Positions 1 through 6,175 of a stretch of 9,763 bases of DNA are shown here, piece after piece. Made by a program: the position numbers and the translations under genes. A model generated the notes under the pieces. The model did no database searches, had not been told where the DNA came from, and saw only the letters and a list, made by a program, of their open reading frames with translations. The DNA is from JADGGV01 sp035715725 (GTDB lineage Bacteria; Gemmatimonadota; Gemmatimonadetes; Longimicrobiales; RSA9). The stretch spans positions 1 to 9,763 of the forward strand of contig DASTKT010000233.1 of the NCBI GenBank assembly GCA_035715725.1, given 5' to 3'. Numbering within the stretch: the stretch's first letter is position 1; each line of letters starts with the position of its first letter.

Positions 1-2655
1 ATCCGCGCCGGCACCGACATCGCCTTCCTCGGCGGGCTGATCAACCACGTGCTGAACAGCCCGCGCTGGAACAGCGATCCGTTCTTCCGCGAGTACGTCC
101 TGAACTACACGAACGCGGCGACGCTCATCAACGCGGAGTTCCGGGACACGGAGGACCTGGCGGGGCGCTTCTCCGGGCTGGAGCCGTTCGAGGCGACGCC
201 GTTCTGGGCGTACGACGCGTTCGTCGGCACCTACCGCAACGACACGTGGCAGTACGACCGGGGCGGTGGGGCGCCGGGCGCGACGATGGGGACGCAGGGG
301 CAGATGGCGGCGGGGCGGCCGGCGAATACGGAGCAGTCGGGCGAGGCGCCGGGTGGGCGGCCGCCGGGCACGCCCGGCGGCCCCGGCCAGCCGAAGGGCG
401 CCGCCGCGCAGCCGCCCGGCGCGCAGCGCCCCGCCGCACCCGGAGGCGCGCCGCCCGGCGCCGCGGCGCCGGCCACGCCGGGCGCGCCCGGCGTGCCGTC
501 CGCGCCGAGCGTCCCCGGCGGGCTCGGCACGGGCTTCGACGCGCTCGTGCGGTCGCTCCGCCAGCCGCCGGCGCGCAAGGACCCGACGCTCCAGGACCCG
601 CGCTGCGTCTTCCAGATCGTGAAGCGCCACTTCTCGCGCTACACGCCGGAGATGGTGGAGCAGGTGTGCGGCTCGCCGAAGGAGAAGTTCCTGAAGCTGG
701 CCGACTGGCTGCTGGAGAACTCGGGGCGGGACCGCACCAGCTCGTTCGCCTACGCGGTGGCGTGGACGCAGCACACGTACGGCGTGCAGATGATCTCCTG
801 CTGCGCGCTCCTCCAGCTCCTGCTCGGCAACGTGGGGCGCCCGGGCGGCGGCGTCCTGGCGCTGCGCGGCCACGCATCGATCCAGGGCTCGACGGACGTG
901 CCGACGCTGTACCACAGCATCCACGGCTACATGTCGCATCCGTCGGCGCTGAAGAAGCACGACACGCTGTTCGACTACCTGGCCACGGAGACGACGCCGA
1001 CCGGGTACTGGGCGAACCAGCCGAAGTTCATGGTCTCCTACCTCAAGTCGTTCTACGGTGACAACGCCACGCCCGCCAACGACTTCGGCTACGACTGGCA
1101 TCCGAAGATCGTCGGCGACCACTCGCACATGGCGATGTTCTCGGCCATGGCGGACGGCAAGGTCAAGGGCATGTTCTGCATCGGGCAGAACCCGGCCACC
1201 TCGCTGAACGCGCGGCTCGAGCGGAAGGGGCTGCGGCGGCTGGAGTGGCTCGTCGTCAAGGACAACTGGCTGACCGAGACGGCCACGCACTGGTACCTGG
1301 CGCCGGAGGTGAAGGATGGCACCGTCGCCGTCGAGGACATCCAGACGGAGGTCTTCTTCTTCCCGGCGACGCAGATCGCCGAGTACGACGGCTCCTTCAC
1401 GAACACGCAGCGCATGCTGCAGTGGCACTCCATGGCGGCGAAGGCGCCGGGCGACTGCCGCACGGACACGTGGTTCTACTACAACCTCGGCAAGCGGCTG
1501 AAGAAGCTCTACGCCGACAGCACGCTCCCGCGCGACCAGGGGTGGAAGGCGACGCTCTGGGACTACGACCCGGACCCCGGAAAGGAGGCGATCTACCCCG
1601 GCGAGCCGGACGCGCTGAAGCTCCTGCGGGAGCTGAACGGCTACCAGACCGGGGACCCGAACCAGCACCTCCCCGGCTTCGCCGCGCTGAAGGACGACGG
1701 CTCGACGACGTGCGCGTCGTGGATCTACTCCGGCTGCTACCCGGCGCCGGACCGCAACCTGACGGCCTCGCGCGTGCCGGACCCGCACGACCGCCCCGGC
1801 GCGCAGCTCGGCTGGGGGTACGCCTGGCCCGCAAACCGGCGCGTCATGTACAACCGCGCCTCCGCGGATCCGGCCGGCAACCCGTGGAGCGAGCGGAAGC
1901 GCTGGGTCTGGTGGGATGCGACGGCGACGAGCCCGCCCGACCCGAAGACCGGCGCGGTCACCACGGGCAAGTGGGTCGGCTACGACGTGCCGGATTTCGG
2001 GGCGACGACGCCGCCCACGAAGCCGGCGAACCCGGCCGCCATCGGCCTGGACGCGCTCGCCGGCACGGATGCGTTCATCATGAAGGGTGACGGCAAGGGG
2101 TGGCTCTTCGTGCCGACCGGGCTCGTGGACGGGCCGCTGCCGACGCACTACGAGCCCGCCGAGTCGCCGGTCAAGAACCTGATCTACCCGACGCAGCAGA
2201 CGTCGCCCGTGCTCAAGTGGTGGAAGCGGCCGGACAACGCGCTGGCCGGGATCGGCGACCCGCGCTACCCGCACATCGTCACGACCTACCGCTTGACCGA
2301 GCACTACCTCTCCGGCTCGATGAGCCGCTGGCTGCCGTGGCTCTCGGAGCTGCAGCCGGAGTTCTTCATCGAGATCGGCACCGCGCTGGCCGCGGAGAAG
2401 GGGATCCGCAACCTCGACCGCGTGCGCATCAGCTCGCCGCGGGGCGTGATCCACGCGAAGGCGCTGGTCACGAACCGCATCGGCGTGATGAACGTCGCCG
2501 GCCGGAAGATCCATCACGTCGGCATGCCGTGGCACTGGGGGTGGATGGGCCTCTCGACGGGCGACGCCGCGAACACGCTCACCTCCTTCGTCGGCGACCC
2601 GAACGTGTCGATCCACGAGGGGAAGGCCTTCGTCTGCAACGTGGAGAAGGCGTGA
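1..2655 (+). CDS. fdnG: Formate dehydrogenase catalytic (alpha) subunit, FdnG/FdoG-like, 5'-truncated by the window
   Basis: This is the C-terminal 884 codons of a molybdopterin oxidoreductase that oxidises formate to CO2. The frame is open from base 1, and the first codons (IRAGTDIAFLGGLIN) already match the interior of E. coli FdnG, so the GTG at 49 is not the real start. Recognisable FdnG blocks follow in order: DPRCVFQIVKRHFSRYTPE (just after base 595), LRGHASIQG (codons 288-296), IQTEVFFFPAT, NRRVMYNRASADPAGNPW, and YRLTEHY (codons 763-769), which opens the C-terminal cofactor-binding domain. The N-terminal Tat signal, [4Fe-4S] site and the catalytic Cys/Sec lie upstream and cannot be judged. 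Codons 88-192 are a Pro/Gly/Ala-rich insertion absent from E. coli FdnG. The stop overlaps the next ATG by one base (TGATG), implying translational coupling with the Fe-S subunit. Family assignment is very secure; fdoG is an equally possible name. Confidence 0.95.
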   Translation: MRAGTDIAFLGGLINHVLNSPRWNSDPFFREYVLNYTNAATLINAEFRDTEDLAGRFSGLEPFEATPFWAYDAFVGTYRNDTWQYDRGGGAPGATMGTQGQMAAGRPANTEQSGEAPGGRPPGTPGGPGQPKGAAAQPPGAQRPAAPGGAPPGAAAPATPGAPGVPSAPSVPGGLGTGFDALVRSLRQPPARKDPTLQDPRCVFQIVKRHFSRYTPEMVEQVCGSPKEKFLKLADWLLENSGRDRTSSFAYAVAWTQHTYGVQMISCCALLQLLLGNVGRPGGGVLALRGHASIQGSTDVPTLYHSIHGYMSHPSALKKHDTLFDYLATETTPTGYWANQPKFMVSYLKSFYGDNATPANDFGYDWHPKIVGDHSHMAMFSAMADGKVKGMFCIGQNPATSLNARLERKGLRRLEWLVVKDNWLTETATHWYLAPEVKDGTVAVEDIQTEVFFFPATQIAEYDGSFTNTQRMLQWHSMAAKAPGDCRTDTWFYYNLGKRLKKLYADSTLPRDQGWKATLWDYDPDPGKEAIYPGEPDALKLLRELNGYQTGDPNQHLPGFAALKDDGSTTCASWIYSGCYPAPDRNLTASRVPDPHDRPGAQLGWGYAWPANRRVMYNRASADPAGNPWSERKRWVWWDATATSPPDPKTGAVTTGKWVGYDVPDFGATTPPTKPANPAAIGLDALAGTDAFIMKGDGKGWLFVPTGLVDGPLPTHYEPAESPVKNLIYPTQQTSPVLKWWKRPDNALAGIGDPRYPHIVTTYRLTEHYLSGSMSRWLPWLSELQPEFFIEIGTALAAEKGIRNLDRVRISSPRGVIHAKALVTNRIGVMNVAGRKIHHVGMPWHWGWMGLSTGDAANTLTSFVGDPNVSIHEGKAFVCNVEKA
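262..576 (+). other. Low-complexity Pro/Gly/Ala-rich insertion inside the formate dehydrogenase alpha subunit
   Basis: About 105 in-frame residues lie between WQYDR and ARKDPTLQDPRCV. They are composed mainly of Pro, Gly and Ala with a few Gln, Arg and Ser (for example GGPGQPKGAAAQPPG). In E. coli FdnG the same junction is bridged by only about ten residues (WTYELDENGFAKRDTTLQ). The flanks align well on both sides, so this is an insertion within an intact protein rather than a frameshift. It is probably a disordered, surface-exposed loop; its function is unknown. Confidence 0.85.
2643..2650 (+). promoter_or_regulatory. Ribosome binding site for the Fe-S subunit gene, inside the end of the alpha gene
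   Basis: GGAGAAGG lies in the last codons of the alpha subunit, with its 3' end 4 bases before the ATG at 2655 and its GGAG 8 bases before. It supports this start over the open frame that extends further upstream within the alpha gene. Confidence 0.6.
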
Positions 2656-3803
2656 TGGCGATCCTGCGCTCGCTCCCGATCCTCGGGCAGGTGCCGCAGC
2701 GGCCGGACACGACGCGGGCGGGTGGCGCTCGCGCGCCGGCGCCCGGGCAGACGCCCGCCGGCCCGGGCGCGGGCGCGCCCGGCACGCCGACCACGCCGTC
2801 CTCCGCCACGCCCGGCACCGTGCTGGAGGCCGGCCCCGTCCGGACCGGCGGGCCGAACGCCGAGCCGATGGGCTTCTTCACCGATACCACGCTCTGCATC
2901 GGCTGCAAGGCGTGCGAGGTGGCGTGCAAGAACTGGAACCAGCTCCCGGCCTCCGACGGCGGCGTCTGGGAGCTGTCCGGCATGAGCTACGACAACACGC
3001 TCCGCCTCGACGGCATCCACTGGCGCCACGTGAAGTTCGTCGAGCAGTTCCCGACGGAGTACGACGGCCGCTGGCTCCTCATGAGCGACGTCTGCAAGCA
3101 CTGCGTGCAGGCCGGCTGCCTCGAGGTCTGCCCCACCGGCGCCATCATCCGCACGGAGTTCGACACGGTCGTCATCCAGTCGGACGTCTGCAACGGCTGC
3201 CGCAACTGCATCGCCGCGTGCCCGTTCGGCGTCATCGACCTGAACCCGGCCTCGGGGACCGCGCAGAAGTGCACGCTCTGCTACGACCGCATCAGCGTGG
3301 GGCTCGAGCCGGCGTGCTCGAAGGCGTGCCCGACCGACTCGATCCAGTTCGGCACGATCGCGGAGCTGCGGCAGCGCGCGCGCCGGCGCGTCGACGACCT
3401 CCAGGCGAACGGCGTGAGCGAGGCGTACCTGTACGGCGCGGACCCGGACGGGCCGCTCGGCGGCCTGAACGCGTTCTTCCTCCTCGTCGACGAGCCGGAG
3501 GTCTACGGCCTGCCGAAGAACCCGCAGCTCCCGAGCCGCAACCTGGTCGAGAGCGCGGCGCTGTCGACGGCGGGCGCCGCCGCGCTCGGCGTCCTCGGCG
3601 CGGTCGGGCTGCGCAAGCGCCGCATGGACGAGCTGGCGGAGGGCCGGGATCCGGACGGGCCGCCGCCCCCGCCGGGAGCGGCCGGTCCGCCGGGCCCGGC
3701 AGCCGGACCGCCGCCAGGAGCCGCCGGGCCGCCCGGAGCCGCCGGCCCGCCGCCGGGACCCCCCGGTCCGCCGCCCGCCGGCGCCGGCGGCGCGGAACGC
3801 TGA
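2655..3803 (+). CDS. fdnH: Formate dehydrogenase iron-sulphur (beta) subunit, FdnH/FdoH-like
   Basis: This 382-residue electron-transfer subunit carries electrons from the molybdenum site to the membrane subunit. Four cysteine groups match the four [4Fe-4S] clusters of FdnH: CIGCKACEVAC (81-91), CKHCVQAGCLEVC (147-159), CNGCRNCIAAC (179-189), and C206/C209 with C221/C225 (CTLC...CSKAC). After the ferredoxin part comes one hydrophobic stretch (about 300-319, SAALSTAGAAALGVLGAVGL) followed by RKRR. This is the position of the FdnH membrane anchor, with the basic residues predicting a cytoplasmic C-terminus. Two features are unusual: a Pro/Gly/Ala/Thr-rich stretch before the first cluster (about 21-66) and a collagen-like tail of about 48 residues after the anchor. 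The start overlaps the alpha stop by one base and has an upstream GGAG. The assignment is very secure. Confidence 0.95.
   Translation: MAILRSLPILGQVPQRPDTTRAGGARAPAPGQTPAGPGAGAPGTPTTPSSATPGTVLEAGPVRTGGPNAEPMGFFTDTTLCIGCKACEVACKNWNQLPASDGGVWELSGMSYDNTLRLDGIHWRHVKFVEQFPTEYDGRWLLMSDVCKHCVQAGCLEVCPTGAIIRTEFDTVVIQSDVCNGCRNCIAACPFGVIDLNPASGTAQKCTLCYDRISVGLEPACSKACPTDSIQFGTIAELRQRARRRVDDLQANGVSEAYLYGADPDGPLGGLNAFFLLVDEPEVYGLPKNPQLPSRNLVESAALSTAGAAALGVLGAVGLRKRRMDELAEGRDPDGPPPPPGAAGPPGPAAGPPPGAAGPPGAAGPPPGPPGPPPAGAGGAER
2715..2852 (+). other. Pro/Gly/Ala/Thr-rich N-terminal segment of the Fe-S subunit
   Basis: Residues about 21-66 of the Fe-S subunit are low-complexity (for example APAPGQTPAGPGAGAPGTP) and precede the first ferredoxin motif. 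The E. coli FdnH N-terminus is shorter and not of this composition. The composition resembles the insertion in the alpha subunit, suggesting the same kind of disordered extension. Confidence 0.7.
3651..3800 (+). repeat. Collagen-like GPP/GAA-rich C-terminal tail of the Fe-S subunit
   Basis: About the last 50 residues after the membrane anchor are built from GAA, GPP, GPA and GPPP units (for example GAAGPPGPAAGPPPGAAGPP). The Gly-X-Y register is broken in several places, so a true collagen triple helix is doubtful. The DNA repeats short GCCGGGCCGCC-like blocks. Positive-inside reasoning from RKRR just after the anchor puts this tail on the cytoplasmic side. Confidence 0.75.
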
Positions 3804-3828
3804 CCCTCAACCGCCCGAGCGAGGGAGC

Positions 3829-4767
3829 ATGCCGGACACGTTCTTCACCGCGTCGCCGCACTGGACGACCTACATCATCCTGTACTTCTTCATCGGCGGG
3901 ATCGCGGGCGGGGCGTACTTCCTGGCGGCGCTGTTGCACTGGCTCGGGCGCCCGGAAGACGAGCGGATCGTGCGGCTCGGCTACTACGTGGCGGCGGTCG
4001 GCGCGATCCTGAGCGGGCTCCTGCTCACGGTCGACCTGGGGAAGCCGCTCCGCTTCTGGCACATGCTCTTCCAGTCGGAGCGCTTCCCGCTGCCGATGCT
4101 GAAGCCGTGGTCGCCGATGTCGATCGGCTCCTGGGGGGTCTTGCTCTTCGGCCTGTTCGCCGTGCTCTCCGCGATCGGCGCGCTCGCCGCCGAAGGGCGC
4201 CTGCGCTACGACCGGCTGCGCGTCTTCTACGATGGCATTTCCGGCCGAATCATCGCTGTGCTCGGCGCGATCTTCGCCTTCTTCCTCGCCGGCTACACCG
4301 GCGTGCTGCTCACCGTCACGAACCGCCCGATCTGGGCAGACACGACCACGCTGGGGATGCTGTTCCTGTTCTCCGCGGCCTCGACCGCCGCCGCCACGCT
4401 GATCCTGCTCGCGCGCTGGCGCGCCAGCGCGGGGGTGCACGATCCGTCCGTCGAGTGGCTGGCCTGGTTCGACGGCTGGGTGCTCGTCTTCGAGCTGGTC
4501 GCGCTCGTCGTGTTCCTCGTCTCGCTCGACCGGAGCGTCGCCGCGGCGTGGCTGAGCTGGTGGGGACTCCTCCTGCTCGTCCTGGTCGTCGGGCTCGGCA
4601 TCCTGGTGCCGCTCGCGCTCCACTTCCGGCCGGCCTGGTTCCGCGAGGCGTGGGGCCGCCGCCGCATCGTCGCCGGCGCCGTGCTCGTGCTCGTCGGCGG
4701 CTTCTTCCTGCGCGTCGTCGTGCTGCTGGCCTCCGCGTCGATCGGCGTGCCCGGCGGGAGGCTGTGA
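3829..4767 (+). CDS. nrfD: NrfD/PsrC-family membrane subunit of the formate dehydrogenase complex (quinone-reducing anchor)
   Basis: This 312-residue integral membrane protein has about eight hydrophobic helices (roughly 13-39, 50-70, 98-120, 141-164, 174-196, 211-233, 241-264 and 280-301). That is the layout of the NrfD/PsrC polysulphide-reductase membrane subunit family, which exchanges electrons with quinones without haem. It is not the four-helix, haem-binding cytochrome b556 (FdnI) that partners FdnGH in E. coli. Family-like blocks include FFIGGIAGGAYF near the N-terminus, KPLRFWHMLFQSERFPLPM after helix 2, GYTGVLLTVTNRPIW after helix 4, and GGFFLRVVV at the end. Context makes it the membrane anchor of this formate dehydrogenase. 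The ATG follows GAGGGAG by one base, 25 bases after the Fe-S subunit stop. The family call is secure; the symbol is a family label only. Confidence 0.9.
   Translation: MPDTFFTASPHWTTYIILYFFIGGIAGGAYFLAALLHWLGRPEDERIVRLGYYVAAVGAILSGLLLTVDLGKPLRFWHMLFQSERFPLPMLKPWSPMSIGSWGVLLFGLFAVLSAIGALAAEGRLRYDRLRVFYDGISGRIIAVLGAIFAFFLAGYTGVLLTVTNRPIWADTTTLGMLFLFSAASTAAATLILLARWRASAGVHDPSVEWLAWFDGWVLVFELVALVVFLVSLDRSVAAAWLSWWGLLLLVLVVGLGILVPLALHFRPAWFREAWGRRRIVAGAVLVLVGGFFLRVVVLLASASIGVPGGRL
4756..4761 (+). promoter_or_regulatory. Ribosome binding site for the small lipoprotein gene
   Basis: GGGAGG lies at the end of the NrfD-type gene, 7 bases before the GTG at 4769. This near-ideal spacing is the main reason to accept the GTG start of the short downstream gene. 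Confidence 0.65.
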
Positions 4768-4768
4768 C

Positions 4769-4993
4769 GTGAAGGCGACGACGCTCCTCCTGCTCGCGGC
4801 GGCGCTCGCCGGCTGCACCAGCCCCGAGGCCGCGCGCGTCCGCGGAGGCGGGCCCGGCGCCGACGTCGGCAACCGCGGGCCGATCGTGTCGCTGCACCTC
4901 GGCGCGAACCCCTACCACGACACGCCATGCCGAACGACGGACGTCAAATGCACGGGACCGGAGCCGGACTTCGGGACGTCGCTGGATCGCTGA
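4769..4993 (+). CDS. Small lipoprotein of unknown function within the formate dehydrogenase operon
   Basis: This 74-residue protein has a short basic start (MK), a hydrophobic stretch and a lipobox LAGC with the acylated cysteine at residue 16, so it should be a lipid-anchored envelope protein. The mature part is only 59 residues, Gly-rich at first, ending with HLGANPYHDTPC and CTGPEPDFG, which hold two cysteines (C54 and C61). The start is a GTG one base after the NrfD-type stop, with GGGAGG 7 bases upstream. Codon third positions stay G/C-rich to the stop, including where the gene overlaps fdhE, which favours this frame as coding. I do not recognise the family. Its position suggests a role in assembly or stability of the periplasmic complex, which is inference only. 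Confidence 0.75.
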   Translation: MKATTLLLLAAALAGCTSPEAARVRGGGPGADVGNRGPIVSLHLGANPYHDTPCRTTDVKCTGPEPDFGTSLDR

Positions 4994-5814
4994 GCGAGCT
5001 GGAGGCGACGCACCCCGAGTGGCGCCCCTGGCTGCGCCCGCTCGGCGTCGCGCTGGCCTCGCTCGACGCGGCGCCGTGGCGCGGCCTCGCGCCGGTCCAG
5101 GGTGGCGACCGGGCGCCCGCCGACCCGCTGCTCCATGCCGCGACCGTGCCGGTGGACGGCCGCGCGGCCCGCGGCCTCGTGCGCGCGGTGCTCGCCGAGG
5201 CGCTCGGCGGCGACGCGCGCGCGGGGCTGGACGCGCTGGACGCCGCCGGCGTGCTGGAGGGCGCCGTCGCCTGCGACGACGGGCGGCTCTCCGCGCTCGC
5301 GCAGGGCGTCGGCGCGGACGAGGCCGCGTTCGCCGCGGCGGCGCAGCTCGCGGCGCTGCCGCTGCTCCACGGGTGCCGGCGCGCGCTCGAACCCGGGATG
5401 CCGCGGGGCTGGAGCCATGGGTACTGCCCCATCTGCGGTGCGTGGCCGGCCCTCGTCGAGGTGCTCGGCCTCGAGCGCGCGCGCCGCCTCCGCTGCGGCC
5501 GCTGCGGCGCCGGCTGGAGCACCGAGGTGCTGCTGTGCGCGTTCTGCGGCGAGCGCGACCACGGCCGGCTCGGCGCGCTCGTCCCCGACGGCCGGCAGGG
5601 GCAGCTCGCCTGGGTCGAGACGTGCGCCGCGTGCGGCGGCTACCTGAAGGCGGTGGCGACGCTGCGCGGCGCCGCGCCCGAGGCGCTCCCGCTCGAGGAC
5701 GCGCGCTCCGTCGAGCTGGACCTGGCGGCGCTGGAGCGCGGCTTCCACCGCCCGGCGGGGCCGGGCCGCTCCGCGCGGATCCGGCTCGCGCCGGCCGCGC
5801 TCGTCGCGGGATGA
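4948..5814 (+). CDS. fdhE: Formate dehydrogenase maturation protein FdhE
   Basis: FdhE is a cytoplasmic accessory protein that E. coli needs for active respiratory formate dehydrogenases; it binds iron and the catalytic subunit before Tat export. Here it has 288 residues from the ATG at 4948. The N-terminal half is helical and Ala/Leu-rich. The C-terminal half has four CxxC pairs in the FdhE order: CPIC (160/163), CGRC (183/186), CAFC (197/200, in CAFCGERDHG) and CAAC (226/229, in CAACGGYLKAV), matching E. coli blocks such as CGDCGTYLK. The start is uncertain. An ATG at 4927 is also in frame but overlaps the lipoprotein by 67 bases and has no ribosome site; 4948 overlaps by 46 with a weak GGA. 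In the overlap, third-position bases favour the lipoprotein frame. The stop overlaps the next ATG (ATGA). Confidence 0.92.
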   Translation: MHGTGAGLRDVAGSLSELEATHPEWRPWLRPLGVALASLDAAPWRGLAPVQGGDRAPADPLLHAATVPVDGRAARGLVRAVLAEALGGDARAGLDALDAAGVLEGAVACDDGRLSALAQGVGADEAAFAAAAQLAALPLLHGCRRALEPGMPRGWSHGYCPICGAWPALVEVLGLERARRLRCGRCGAGWSTEVLLCAFCGERDHGRLGALVPDGRQGQLAWVETCAACGGYLKAVATLRGAAPEALPLEDARSVELDLAALERGFHRPAGPGRSARIRLAPAALVAG

Positions 5815-6173
5815 GCACCGTGGATGCGCCGCGCCCGGCCGAGTTCTGCCGCGAGCTGATCGCGACGCTGGAGGCGGCGGATGGCCGGCGGCGCCGGCGC
5901 AAGCGCGACACCACGCCCGACGCCATCGGCCTGGCCATCAAGCGCGAGCTGCTCGAGGGCGCCGTGGCGGAAGATCCCGAGCCGGCCGACTTCGAGACGT
6001 GGCTCCTCGAGCGCTGCCTCGCCGCCGGCCCCGGCAGCGGCGGCGTCCAGGCGATGGCGCTGTCGATCCTCGAGGAGTGGCGGCTGGCCGCGGACGTCGG
6101 CGTGTTCCGCGAGTGGCTCGCGCGGGGCGCGCCGTCCGAGGACGCGGGGCATGGGGAGGGGGAGGGAGGATGA
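5811..6173 (+). CDS. Unrecognised 120-residue protein encoded next to fdhE
   Basis: This is a 120-residue soluble protein with no signal peptide or membrane helix. It has a basic run RRRRRKRDTTPDAIG (about 26-40), then charged, probably helical segments with several Trp and Leu (FETWLLERCL, LSILEEWRLA, FREWLARGAP), and a Gly/Glu tail. Third codon positions are strongly G/C throughout, so it is a real gene. The ATG overlaps the fdhE stop (ATGA), and its own stop overlaps or abuts the next gene, so it is translated as part of this operon. I do not recognise the family. Coupling to fdhE suggests a cytoplasmic helper in formate dehydrogenase assembly or regulation, but no motif proves that. The Arg/Lys run could bind nucleic acid. 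Confidence 0.8.
   Translation: MSTVDAPRPAEFCRELIATLEAADGRRRRRKRDTTPDAIGLAIKRELLEGAVAEDPEPADFETWLLERCLAAGPGSGGVQAMALSILEEWRLAADVGVFREWLARGAPSEDAGHGEGEGG
6161..6169 (+). promoter_or_regulatory. Strong purine-rich ribosome binding site that decides a start
   Basis: GGAGGGAGG sits in the end of the preceding gene. Its last GGAGG ends 6 bases before the ATG at 6176 and directly abuts the ATG at 6170. Spacing favours 6176, although 6170 would give the ATGA overlap used elsewhere in this operon. Confidence 0.65.
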
Positions 6174-6175
6174 CG

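Noticed and set aside
49..51. GTG at 49 as the start of the formate dehydrogenase alpha subunit
   Set aside because: The frame is open from base 1 and the codons before 49 already match the interior of FdnG, so the gene is truncated by the window edge.
1..300. Possible selenocysteine (in-frame TGA with SECIS) in formate dehydrogenase
   Set aside because: The catalytic Cys/Sec position lies upstream of the window, so nothing can be concluded here.
2100..2654. Upstream extension of the Fe-S subunit frame into the alpha gene
   Set aside because: The extension is Arg/Ala/His-rich and antiphase to the well-conserved alpha subunit; the ATG at 2655 has a ribosome site and gives a normal start.
3651..3800. 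Tandem GC-rich repeats as a CRISPR or mobile-element end
   Set aside because: The repeats are in frame and encode GPP/GAA units of the Fe-S subunit tail; there are no spacers or terminal inverted repeats.
3292..4872. Long minus-strand open frame antisense to the Fe-S and NrfD-type genes
   Set aside because: Its composition (Glu/Asp/Gln/Arg runs) mirrors the hydrophobic codons of the opposite strand; it has no motifs.
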